The notes beneath the pieces were generated by a model. It searched no databases. It saw nothing but the letters and a program-made list of their open reading frames with translations, and was not told where the DNA came from. From Rachicladosporium sp. CCFEE 5018 (lineage: Eukaryota > Ascomycota > Dothideomycetes > Cladosporiales > Cladosporiaceae): a stretch of 64,000 nt of DNA. The translations under genes were made by a program, and so were the position numbers. This document shows positions 20,212 to 29,092 of the stretch, piece after piece. The stretch's first letter is position 1, and each line of letters begins with the position of its first letter. Location: contig KZ111165.1 in NCBI GenBank assembly GCA_002077045.2, positions 361,070 through 425,069 of the forward strand. Direction: 5' to 3'.

Positions 20212-23200
20212 CTACGTCCTCTGTCTTGGCCTAGTCCTGCTCTTTCCCTCCCAGTCGTAGTCTTCCAAACTCGATTCTCTCTGTCCACGGCGCCTCGCCT
20301 CACTCTCAATCTCGGCGTCTCTCGCAACCCTCTCGTCACCGGCGTCCTCATCCCCACCCTCCCACTCCCCTCCATTCAACAAGTTCCTCAGCGCCCCCTT
20401 CCTCTCCATCAACTCTCCGAACGTCCCATCCTCCACGATTCTCCCCTGATCCAACACCACAATCCTCTCCGCGATCTCCATCTGTTCCCGACTGTGCGTG
20501 ATGATAATCACCGTGATCCTGCCTCTCCTCTCCTGCAACAATCTCTGCAGCGTCTGCCGTATCAATGTTGCGGACTCGACATCTAGCGCTGATGTAGCCT
20601 CGTCAAGAACCAGTACAGCTGGATTACGGACTAGCGCGCGGGCTATAGCGATGCGTTGTGCCTGACCGCCGGAGACACCCATGCCGCCGTCGCCTATCAG
20701 GGTGTTGTAGCCGGAGGGCAGGGAGGTGATGAAGTCGTGGATGCCTGCAGCGCGGGCTGCGTCAACGATGTTTGTTCGGCGCGTGTAGGGCGAGTCAGAT
20801 GGGAGGCCGTAGAGGATGTTCTCTTCAACCGTAGCGGCGAAGATGGCAGGCGATTGGGAGACGACTACCACTAGAGCGCGGAGCGAAGGCGTGTAGATGT
20901 GCTTGATGTCTCGCCCTGCAAGAGTCAAGTCGCCGAGCTTGCGGCTGCCGCGTGATGAGGGCGGAGACGAGGTGCAGTAGAGATTCAGGAGGAGGTTGGC
21001 TATGGTCGATTTGCCGGAGCCGGAGCCACCGACGATGGCTACTGAAGCGCCAGGCTTGATGCGCAGGTTGATGTTGCGGAGGATCGTTTGGTCTGGGCGC
21101 GAGGGGTAGGAGAATTTGAGACCGGTGAAGACGATGTCGCCCACTGTATTGATGCGCGTGTCTCCGAGGTGCTCGTGGGAGCTTTTCGGCAGTTGTGCGA
21201 GCCGGAGTAGGCGTGATGCAGTGTCTTTGGCTGCGCCAATTTGAGGGAGGTACCCCAGGATTGCGCTGACGTTGGTGATCGTGAAGATCAAGATTGCCAA
21301 TACCTGGATGATACTTGGAATGAGTGATGGGCCTCCATCTCGTGCGATGATCGTGGCGATATAGAAAATCAACGCAGTAACAAATGTTGAGGCAGAGTCT
21401 GACAAGCCGAAGAAGAAGCCTGACCGGAACGCTCGTATGAATCCGACCTTGAGCGTGTAATTGGTGGCCAGCTCGTACTTCTCCTTGAAGTGATCCTCCA
21501 GTGTGAAGGCTCGCACAGTCTTGATGTTCGTGAACGTCTCCGTGAAGATCGCACTAGCAGATTCAGCAGCATCGTTGCTCAACGACTCCCAGCGCCCGCT
21601 GACGCCGGCAAAAGCGTTCGTGACCACGAAGACGTACGGTGCTGCCGCAGCCAGGCAGATGAGGCTGAATTTCCACTGTGCGCTAATAGCCCAGATCAGG
21701 GACACTGTCACCATGAGTGCCGCAACATACATCATGCCAATGAAACGGCCAAGCAGATTGCGCATCTCTTCTGCATTGCGATCAAGTCCCTCAGTCATGC
21801 GCGACACACTGTTGATCTCCTTGTCGAAGAATGCGCGCGGCTGATCAAGGATCCGTGCCATTGCTTCGCTACGTAGACTGTCGACCCAGCGCTGCCCGGC
21901 GTACTCGAGGCAGAGGCGGAAGGCATAGGTATGAATTCCGTCAGCAGCTGCTATGGCCAGCATGGTCATTGAGTAGACCAGACTTTTGTGCACTCGATCT
22001 GTTGGGTCCGACAGTGTCACTAGCAGCTTCGCAAAGACATAGGAGAATACTGGTGTGGCCACTGCGTGTATGGTGCCGCAGTAGAAGCCAAAGACAATGT
22101 TGATTCGAGCAATGAGGTCGAGGTTTGGCCAAAGCGTCTTCAGTATAGACTTGGAACCCATCTGCACGACCGCATCGCCAGGCTGCGCCTCCTCGTCTTC
22201 ATCAAGTTTCGCCAGTCCTTCGCCAGTCAATTTAGCCAACGCAACCTCGTCCACCATTTTGCGTCGCCTTCGCAGACCATTATCGGGACCGGCTCTTGCG
22301 TCTGCAGCTGCGTTACCAGCGCGGTTGACCAGGCCTTCCATGAGTGTGGACATGCGGGCAGACACACGACCGGACTTGCGGTTGCTCTTTGGCGAGACGA
22401 CGAGTGTCATGTCGCTGCTAATTGGTCGTGGCTTGCCGGGTGGAACAGGCTCCCACGCAGTAGTCAACTTTGGCATAAATGTGGACGCCACAGGCATTCG
22501 GAGGAACGGTGCTGTGAAAGCAGATTTTTTGCCCAGCCCGCCCATGCCTCTTATGTTCGGCGCCGGGCTACCTTCGATAAAGACAGAAGGCATCCATGTC
22601 TTTCGATTGTTCTTCTTCCTCTCGCTGGCCTTGAGCTGTTCGTGGAGTGGGTCTGCGAAAGTGTCGTCGACCTCTCGCGAGTAGATCGAGCTACTGTCCA
22701 TCGACGAGCTTCTAGTATGGATCGACTCAAAGGTGGTGTTCTTTCGGGAAACATTGGGTCTTGCTCTAACCCGTCTGCTAGGAGGTAGGAAACCTTGGAA
22801 CGGAGAATCTGGTATCGTCTCCATATGCTTCCTGTACCCTTCTTGCGCGACCTTGCCGTGCTCCAGGACGTATACATAGTCATCCGCCTCGATTTGTGAG
22901 ATGTCGTGCGTAATGATAATCGTTGTCTTGCCTTTGCGCCACTGTCGAATAGCGTCCATCATGAGGGCTCTGGAAATGTGGTCCAGTGCACTCGTAGACT
23001 CATCAAGCATAAGGACAGGCGTGTCGCGAAGTCGTGCTCTGGCTAATGCCATCCGCTGGCGTTGACCGCCCGACATCGCGCCACCCTTGTGCCCTACAAG
23101 AGTGTCCAGCCCTTCCGACATGTCAGTAATCATCAGCTGCAACAGCGCAAACTCTGCGGCAGCCATGACCTCCGCTTTACTGACCGATTTGTAGTCGTGA

Positions 23201-24657
23201 CGCCCAAAAGCGATGTTCCTGAAGACCGTATCATTGAAGAGCAAGGTCGTCTGCTCCACTAGCGTAAGGTTCGATCGCAGCCATTTCGCATCCAGCGAAG
23301 CTAAGGGCACCCCATCGACAGTGATACAGCCTTCGCCAGCGTCATGAAAACGCATGAGCAACTGGCTGATCGTGCTTTTCCCAGATCCACTCTTGCCGAT
23401 CAGGAAAGTCATTTCACCGCCTTGTATATACATGGAGACATTTTCCAGTGCCAGCTGACCAGGCCGCGAAGGGTACGCAAATGACACGTTCTTGACGTCG
23501 ATATCTCCGCGACATATGGCTGGTCGCAAGAGACTATCGGTGTGCTCTGTCTTCAGACCACCAATCACTTCGGCCATAACTCGACGCAACGTCGCGCCCG
23601 CAGCTCTGCCCTTTTCCAGTACGACGAGCTGCGGTATCAGACTCTGTATGGCCTGGAATGCAGCGACTGCAGCCAAGAAACAGGTCATGATCTCGGCTGG
23701 CGTCTTCTTCTGTTTGTCAACCAGCACACCACCGTAGTAGAAGCCCTGTACGAAGATTGTAGATGACAGGAAGACGATGAGACCTGTCTGGATCGAAGCC
23801 AGATTTGCCACCTTGTAGTACGATAGTGCAGCTTCGGAGACTTTCGCAGCGTACTTCCTCAACTCGATAACCTGCCCATTGAAGCACTTCACTGTCTCGA
23901 CTGCGCCAAACGCACTATTCGAGCATTTCTGCGCCTCCGTAAGTCGTGCCTGTTGAGTTGCGATAGCACCCTGCATGCCAGCGCCGACCCAGAAGACCAG
24001 ACCCATGATGATCGGGACTGTCGATATAGTCACGAGCGTGAGATCCCAGCCGAAGTAAAATGCCTCTCCCAAAGACAACATAGCAGTCACAACCAACTGA
24101 AAAAGCTCGCCAAGCGGCTGTGATGTTGCAAGCTGCAAGTCTCTGATCTGTGCCTGTAGACGTGGCAGCAGCGCCCCAATGCCGTTCTTGCGCATGTCGT
24201 ACCATCGAATATCCTTCTCCAGTAGCCCATGGAACAGCCGATCTCTTGCGCTCTTAGCTTGAAGCTCGCCGAATGCCAGCCAAGTGGCGAAGACTGCAAA
24301 GTTACCTAACCAGCTGACGACCGCCAGGCCAACATAGTACAGAATCCATTTTCTACTCTGGCTGTACAGAGCAGCAGAGGTGAGCTTTCCAGTGGCGAAA
24401 TCAGTGAACCCTTCGAAGAGCTTCCCTTGGATGAAGGCGCTCAAAGGCTGGATCGCTCCTGCCACTAGGGCTGCAACAAGTCCGATTACTAGAGTGGGCA
24501 GATTTGCTTTGGTCGTGAAGAAGAAGAGGGCTTTCCATGGTGCTGCAGGCTCTTCGTCGGCAGCTGCACTACTCGCGGACGTGGATCGCTGCGCTGGCTT
24601 CTCGATTTCTCGGTTTGAGCGAGCTCGCCTGCGTGAGCAGCCCCGATGATTTGCCAT
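20212..24657 (-). CDS. Ste6-like full-size ABCB exporter
   Basis: Single exon, 1481 aa from MANHRGCSRRRARSN; an open frame 33 bases upstream uses GTG and is not the start. The layout is TM-NBD-TM-NBD. NBD1 has an A-loop SFAYPSRP, Walker A GKSGSGKST (421-429, Lys427), signature MSGGQRQR at 528 and Walker B VLMLDESTSALD. NBD2 has Walker A GGSGSGKST from about 1210, signature VSGGQAQR at 1328 and LVLDEATSALD. Both Walker B glutamates are present, so both ATP sites look competent. A linker of more than 200 residues separates the halves. Similarity in layout to yeast Ste6, the a-factor lipopeptide exporter, suggests pheromone or other lipopeptide/drug export at the plasma membrane. MDR-type efflux is the alternative. 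No copy is visible after block B because the window ends. Confidence 0.88.
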   Translation of the reverse strand: MANHRGCSRRRARSNREIEKPAQRSTSASSAAADEEPAAPWKALFFFTTKANLPTLVIGLVAALVAGAIQPLSAFIQGKLFEGFTDFATGKLTSAALYSQSRKWILYYVGLAVVSWLGNFAVFATWLAFGELQAKSARDRLFHGLLEKDIRWYDMRKNGIGALLPRLQAQIRDLQLATSQPLGELFQLVVTAMLSLGEAFYFGWDLTLVTISTVPIIMGLVFWVGAGMQGAIATQQARLTEAQKCSNSAFGAVETVKCFNGQVIELRKYAAKVSEAALSYYKVANLASIQTGLIVFLSSTIFVQGFYYGGVLVDKQKKTPAEIMTCFLAAVAAFQAIQSLIPQLVVLEKGRAAGATLRRVMAEVIGGLKTEHTDSLLRPAICRGDIDVKNVSFAYPSRPGQLALENVSMYIQGGEMTFLIGKSGSGKSTISQLLMRFHDAGEGCITVDGVPLASLDAKWLRSNLTLVEQTTLLFNDTVFRNIAFGRHDYKSVSKAEVMAAAEFALLQLMITDMSEGLDTLVGHKGGAMSGGQRQRMALARARLRDTPVLMLDESTSALDHISRALMMDAIRQWRKGKTTIIITHDISQIEADDYVYVLEHGKVAQEGYRKHMETIPDSPFQGFLPPSRRVRARPNVSRKNTTFESIHTRSSSMDSSSIYSREVDDTFADPLHEQLKASERKKNNRKTWMPSVFIEGSPAPNIRGMGGLGKKSAFTAPFLRMPVASTFMPKLTTAWEPVPPGKPRPISSDMTLVVSPKSNRKSGRVSARMSTLMEGLVNRAGNAAADARAGPDNGLRRRRKMVDEVALAKLTGEGLAKLDEDEEAQPGDAVVQMGSKSILKTLWPNLDLIARINIVFGFYCGTIHAVATPVFSYVFAKLLVTLSDPTDRVHKSLVYSMTMLAIAAADGIHTYAFRLCLEYAGQRWVDSLRSEAMARILDQPRAFFDKEINSVSRMTEGLDRNAEEMRNLLGRFIGMMYVAALMVTVSLIWAISAQWKFSLICLAAAAPYVFVVTNAFAGVSGRWESLSNDAAESASAIFTETFTNIKTVRAFTLEDHFKEKYELATNYTLKVGFIRAFRSGFFFGLSDSASTFVTALIFYIATIIARDGGPSLIPSIIQVLAILIFTITNVSAILGYLPQIGAAKDTASRLLRLAQLPKSSHEHLGDTRINTVGDIVFTGLKFSYPSRPDQTILRNINLRIKPGASVAIVGGSGSGKSTIANLLLNLYCTSSPPSSRGSRKLGDLTLAGRDIKHIYTPSLRALVVVVSQSPAIFAATVEENILYGLPSDSPYTRRTNIVDAARAAGIHDFITSLPSGYNTLIGDGGMGVSGGQAQRIAIARALVRNPAVLVLDEATSALDVESATLIRQTLQRLLQERRGRITVIIITHSREQMEIAERIVVLDQGRIVEDGTFGELMERKGALRNLLNGGEWEGGDEDAGDERVARDAEIESEARRRGQRESSLEDYDWEGKSRTRPRQRT

Positions 24658-25208
24658 GCGCAGTATCGCATTCAGTGGTAGGCCGCGCACATGCTGGACT
24701 GCACAATGCCAACAGGAATCAATCCTGACGACTCATCAACCAGTAATCTCCTCTCTATACTTCCATTACCTCCATCGGGCCCGCGAGGTGACGTTTACAG
24801 CAACAGCATTGTTCGGGAGTAGCCGAAGGAGAAATGCAGAGGACAGTGTTAGTATTGTTCTTTCACATTGCCGCCAAGCCTCACATTTTGCTACATGCCT
24901 GCGCTTTTGTACAGTATCACCTCTGTTCTAGCCATCCACTTCATAAGTCGTCAGCATGCTCTCCCTGTGCCCGCCAGCCGTCGTTATCACGCGAGATCTG
25001 ATCAAGATCCTTCGCGGTCGTTTCTGATCGGCGCTACCGAAGCCAGGGCATTTTCGAGAACCCGGCGCAAGAGCTTTCGCTGGTAGGCCTTTCCGAAAGT
25101 CCGAGGTGGCTGGCTGGCTGATCACGTCTTCAGGTCGTCGCTGGTGAATCCTAGAGACCAGACAAGGCTTTGTCTCATCATCGCAAAGCCTTCTCACGCC
25201 GCGCTGGC
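24658..25208. other. Intergenic: ABC transporter promoter and PBDC1-like 3' end
   Basis: 551 bp between two minus-strand genes, containing the ABC transporter promoter and the 3' region of the PBDC1-like gene. No gene, RNA or repeat recognised. Confidence 0.5.
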
Positions 25209-25741
25209 TTAACCCTCGCCCTCCGCCTTCTCCTTCTGCGCCTTCTCATAGATCCAATCATTCAGCCCCGCCCGGTTCCTTGCGATCTCGATCCCATAAA
25301 ACTGCATCCTCACGGCGAAAATCGTCTCCTTCTCGCCATACTCCCACCCTGCACTCCCCCTCACCATAGCCCCGAAATTATAATCATCCACCTTGCCCTT
25401 CCAGCCCTCAATCCACTCCCGCCACTGCGCCTTGCCCTCTTTGCTCTTCATGGCGTCTTCGTCGATCGTGGCTCTTACGTCGAAGTCTGGGAAAGCGGCG
25501 GTGAAGGATTCGAATATGGCGTCGTCTTGTTTTGTGAGTTTTAGTTTGGAGCCGGGGATGTGTGTTAGGAGGGACCAGTAGGTTGTCATGTGTTGGACGA
25601 CTGAGAGGGTGAATTAGACATAGGCGTTAGGTGTAAGAATGGCAGAGGCGTACCTTTGACTGCGAATTGCTTCTCAATTTCCTCGAAGTTGTCGGCATCT
25701 TCTGCGTTTAGTTGGCCGCCGCCGGGTGCGCTGAGTGCCAT
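25209..25741 (-). CDS. PBDC1/Ypl225w family, eEF1A-dedicated chaperone
   Basis: Two exons, 25741-25654 and 25600-25209, coding 159 aa. The 53-bp intron (GTACGC...CAG) joins KQFAVK to VVQHMTTYWSLL. The protein matches the PBDC1 family along its length: KLTKQDDAIFESF, a KSKEGKAQWREWI block, KVDDYNFGAMVRG, and the hallmark KETIFAVRMQFYGIEIARNR. The human homolog is PBDC1 (CXorf26) and the yeast homolog is Ypl225w (Chp1), known to bind nascent eEF1A on the ribosome and assist its GTP-dependent folding. The older name, polysaccharide biosynthesis domain, is misleading. Family length is about 145-230 aa, so this copy appears complete. The frame stays open upstream of the chosen ATG, but that extension does not look conserved. 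Confidence 0.88.
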
Positions 25742-25932
25742 GATCGCGTGGTTTATGGATGTAAGATGTACAGGTTGTTCGAGTCCAAGAGCTGTTGTCA
25801 ATTCTCCGATTAAGTATGTGCTTGAGTGCAAAGGCAATGCTAAAGACTCGGTTCGCTTCGACGGTCTCTATGTAGATCAAGCTAAAAGTCTGGACGCCAA
25901 GCCTCGAAGCGTCTAGTGCTTTCATGTGCTAT

Positions 25933-27414
25933 CTAGTCCCAGTACTTCACATTGCCACTAACATCCCCGGTCACCACCTTACTCGTCTCTCTCGGATGCC
26001 ACGCCGTCGCCACAACAGCGCCATCACTAGCCTTAATCTTATGCCACATTTTGCCCGTCTTCCAATCCCAGAAACACACAAATCCTCCGCTATCACCACT
26101 CGCCACAATGCCTCCATCCGGACTGACAGCTACGTCAATGGCATAGCCAGCATTGTTGTGCCCCTGGAATTCTTTCTTCCGGTTCTGCCGAATCTTCTCC
26201 CCGGTGGAGTAGACCTTGATGGTGTTATCCGAGGACTGCATGAGTACGTAGCCCTTCGGATGGACTGCCGACTTGACCATGGGGAACATGTATGGCTCGG
26301 CGATGAATTTGATTGGCACGGGAATGTTGTACTCCCAGGCTCGCAGACTCTTGTCGTCGGAGGTTGTGATGAAGCGCCGATTCTCGTCGCAGAAGGCTAT
26401 TGTGTTCACAGGGCCGAGATGGTGATCGTATTCCTGCACTGGCTTCTTGTCGTCTGCTCGCGTGTCGAACTGCATGATCTTGTTGTCGTGCATGCCGGCG
26501 AGGAACTCCTTGCCGGAACTGTCATCAGGCTGCCATCGAACCACGTGAGGGGTACTGCCTGTGCTGTAACGGCTGGTGCAAGTTCCGGTCTCGGTGTCCC
26601 AAATCTTCATCTGTCGGTCGTAGGATGCTGAGATGAACTTACTGCCATCTGGAGTGAAATCTGTGTCGACTACACTTTTTACATGGCCGGTGTAAGAGCG
26701 TAGCAGCTCACGATCGTGATATGCATCCCATAGTTTCACCTTCCCATCTGCTCCAGCGCTCAGCAGCAAGTGGCCGCTGTCCGGGAAGAACTTCAGACTC
26801 GTGACAGCCTTTTCATGTGCCGGCTTGCCATGCGACTTGTACGTCTGTATGAGCTTCTTCGGGTGAAAGCACTTCAAGTCGAGATCCGCAAAGTCCTTCA
26901 CAAGATCCACGTCAAGATCCTGCGGAACATGCATATACGTACGTCCTTGGTAGTCGCGTTCTTGACTTCCCTCAAACGTGCTCGACTCTTTCTCTGCGCT
27001 GGTCTCCGCATATCCAGTCCCTTGCAAGCTTCCCTTCGTAGGCATAGGCGCAATGCTGTCCTCCTCATACACCACTTCTTCCTCCCCACTCTCGTCCCCC
27101 GACATCTCCACTTCCTCGCCACTGTCACTGTCGATCCTGCGCTCGTCATACTTCGCCCAGGGCCCTTTATAGGCTTCTGCGCCATAGACTACACCACTGT
27201 CGCCTTTCGTTTCCCGCTTTCGTTTCCGACCCGCAGACTGCTGACTCTGCACTTGCCGGTGGAGGTTGCGGAACGATGACTCGGAGATTGCGATTTCTTC
27301 TGCGTAGCCTGTAGGTACTTTGCCCTTAGTCGACGTCTTCTTGGGTGCGCTAATCAGATCTTGCGCTCGCGGTGGTGGCGCATTTGCGCCGTTGCGCGCT
27401 GGAACAAGTGCCAT
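25933..27414 (-). CDS. PRP17: Pre-mRNA splicing factor PRP17/CDC40
   Basis: Single exon, 493 aa from MALVPARNGANAPPP; a longer frame with a TTG start was rejected. It is a spliceosome WD40 protein acting in the second catalytic step. The N-terminal ~190 residues are disordered and acidic, with YKGPWAKYDE and the conserved DYQGRTYMHVP. The propeller follows with HPKKLIQTYKSHG, HLLLSAGADGKVKLWD, FISASYDRQMKIWDTETG, PVNTIAFCDENRRFITTSDD, WEYNIPVPIKFI, and the terminal TSKVVTGDVSGNVKYWD. These blocks align in order with the yeast and human proteins. The gene is complete, and its short 191-bp upstream neighbour gap separates it from the PBDC1-like gene. Confidence 0.93.
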   Translation of the reverse strand: MALVPARNGANAPPPRAQDLISAPKKTSTKGKVPTGYAEEIAISESSFRNLHRQVQSQQSAGRKRKRETKGDSGVVYGAEAYKGPWAKYDERRIDSDSGEEVEMSGDESGEEEVVYEEDSIAPMPTKGSLQGTGYAETSAEKESSTFEGSQERDYQGRTYMHVPQDLDVDLVKDFADLDLKCFHPKKLIQTYKSHGKPAHEKAVTSLKFFPDSGHLLLSAGADGKVKLWDAYHDRELLRSYTGHVKSVVDTDFTPDGSKFISASYDRQMKIWDTETGTCTSRYSTGSTPHVVRWQPDDSSGKEFLAGMHDNKIMQFDTRADDKKPVQEYDHHLGPVNTIAFCDENRRFITTSDDKSLRAWEYNIPVPIKFIAEPYMFPMVKSAVHPKGYVLMQSSDNTIKVYSTGEKIRQNRKKEFQGHNNAGYAIDVAVSPDGGIVASGDSGGFVCFWDWKTGKMWHKIKASDGAVVATAWHPRETSKVVTGDVSGNVKYWD

Positions 27415-28217
27415 TACGGGGCCGCTGAACACTGGTGAAAAGAGATCGAGGGAGTCTACTATTCGTGGTAGCCTGATCAACGCTCATATCCGGGAAGTGA
27501 ATATGGACGTTGTTTCGTTAACTCCGTGCTGTCACGTTGATGCCTGAGGACCTCGCACATGGATCTTATCTCACCTCGAGATATGAATACTTCATTCCTC
27601 TTCCTTACTATTCTACCAAGATGCACCCATCGATGTAGTGTCACAACGCCCATCCCAGTACTGGTAGTCCTCAATGGGCACCTCAGGCTCCTGGTCGAAC
27701 GACATTCATCAAAGGAATTGTTGTTTCATGGCGCAGCAACCAAGCCTGCGACTTAACTTTGCTTGGCCTCGCCGATCATTGTTGACCCAAATTTAGACCG
27801 CGCTGAAGGTCTCCTCCGTTTTCGACGTCAAGCTTCGTGCAGCTGATGGACTGCGATAGAATGCCTATGGTGTAGGCATGGCGACTTCTTCTCGACAATC
27901 GCGCATGCTCGTCATCATGCAGTCGGCTGTCTGACATATGTTCAAGAGCCTGTTCGTCTGATGTTCGGGAAATGAGACAGTGAAACCGCCCAGGCGTACG
28001 GGGAATTCAGCCCGAATCCTTCGAGGCACAGCATGCCCAATGTCCATAATGACTCGGGGCTTCCTGTGGTATACAAAGGTATGATGGAGTCCCATAGCCG
28101 TGTCGACAGGATAAGTGTTTCGTTCCTCTCTTTCTACGTCCCAAGATCGGTCAGCAGCACCTTCACAACGACTGTGCATTTGATATTCACACGTTCATAA
28201 ACCAGAAGCCATCCAGC
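27415..28217. promoter_or_regulatory. Divergent intergenic region, PRP17 and GPI-protein promoters
   Basis: 803 bp between divergent starts, so it contains the promoters of PRP17 (minus) and the small surface protein (plus). No open frame of substance and no recognisable RNA. Confidence 0.45.
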
Positions 28218-28842
28218 ATGCTATTCCTCGTCATCGTTGCACTTTTCGGTGCTACGCTCGCAGTAGCGCAGAATGGCACATCAACTCTACAAATTATTGC
28301 ACCCGGCGCCACGGCGGGTCTCTCCTGGGTCGGCTCTATCGTGGAGGCATGCTCGGGCACGACTACTGTAGCGCTCCAATGCACTGCTGCAGACACCACC
28401 TATCTGCCTGGTGTTGCTGATGTTTGCCCAATGACTGGCGCAACACCAGTATGTGGACTCCGACTCTGTGCACGTAAGTCATTTTACTAACGAACTCCAG
28501 ACCCTCTCCGTCACAGTTGGCCCTAGCCTGTACATCTACTCCACCCAGACCGCAGTAGCCGGTGTGACTGTCGACATCGAAAACACGTGCAAAGTCGACG
28601 GGACCACGAGCGCAACTTGCACGGCTACGATCAGTGGCTCCGGTAATGGCAAGCAAACGCAGACGGCCACGACAACGACCTACGCTTCGGCCGACATCGT
28701 GATGTGGCAGGCTGCGATCACGGCCGGGGCTGAAAAGCTGGGATCGAACGCTGCGTGCGCTCCGGTGAACGCTGGAGAGAGGCTGGCTGTTGGCTTGGGA
28801 GCGTTGGGTGTGGTTTCTTTCGCGGCGATCTTGTTGCTGTAG
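28218..28842 (+). CDS. Small Cys-containing GPI-type surface protein
   Basis: Two exons, 28218-28448 and 28501-28842, coding 190 aa. The 52-bp intron has a GTATGT donor, a TACTAAC branch box and a CAG acceptor, and joins MTGATP to TLSVTVGPS. Residues 1-18 (MLFLVIVALFGATLAVAQ) form a classic signal peptide. The mature part is Thr/Ser/Ala-rich with six cysteines, which could form three disulfides. The last ~20 residues are hydrophobic (LGALGVVSFAAILLL) and end the protein, as expected for GPI-anchor attachment. No homologous family recognised. The likely location is the plasma membrane or cell wall. It could be an adhesin-like or effector-like protein, but nothing in the sequence decides this. 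Confidence 0.75.
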
Positions 28843-29092
28843 GCGGTGTTGGGGATGTAGTGTGGAAGTGCTTAGAGATACCCATTGCTTAGTCTGCATT
28901 GCTCATTGCATTTTTGCTTCATTATAAGACTATGTCGCCTTAGTCCTTGTAGCAAGAAGTCCGATTGTGCATCATTGCTGCCCTTGAATGCCGAATATAC
29001 TTTCCGAGCGCGTCAGCTTCGCGACTTCACTTCACTGCACTCATCTCAAGACGCTGTACGGTGCTCGAACGACCTTATACCACTTTATCATC

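Noticed and set aside
20212..24690. GTG/TTG starts giving longer proteins for the ABC gene, and likewise PRP17, SAM37, COX10 copy B and RGS-LOV
   Set aside because: Eukaryotic nuclear genes should start at ATG, and in each case a good ATG lies just downstream at the family N-terminus.
28363..28899. 178-codon minus-strand frame
   Set aside because: Fully antisense to the GPI-type protein gene, whose signal peptide, intron and tail are convincing.
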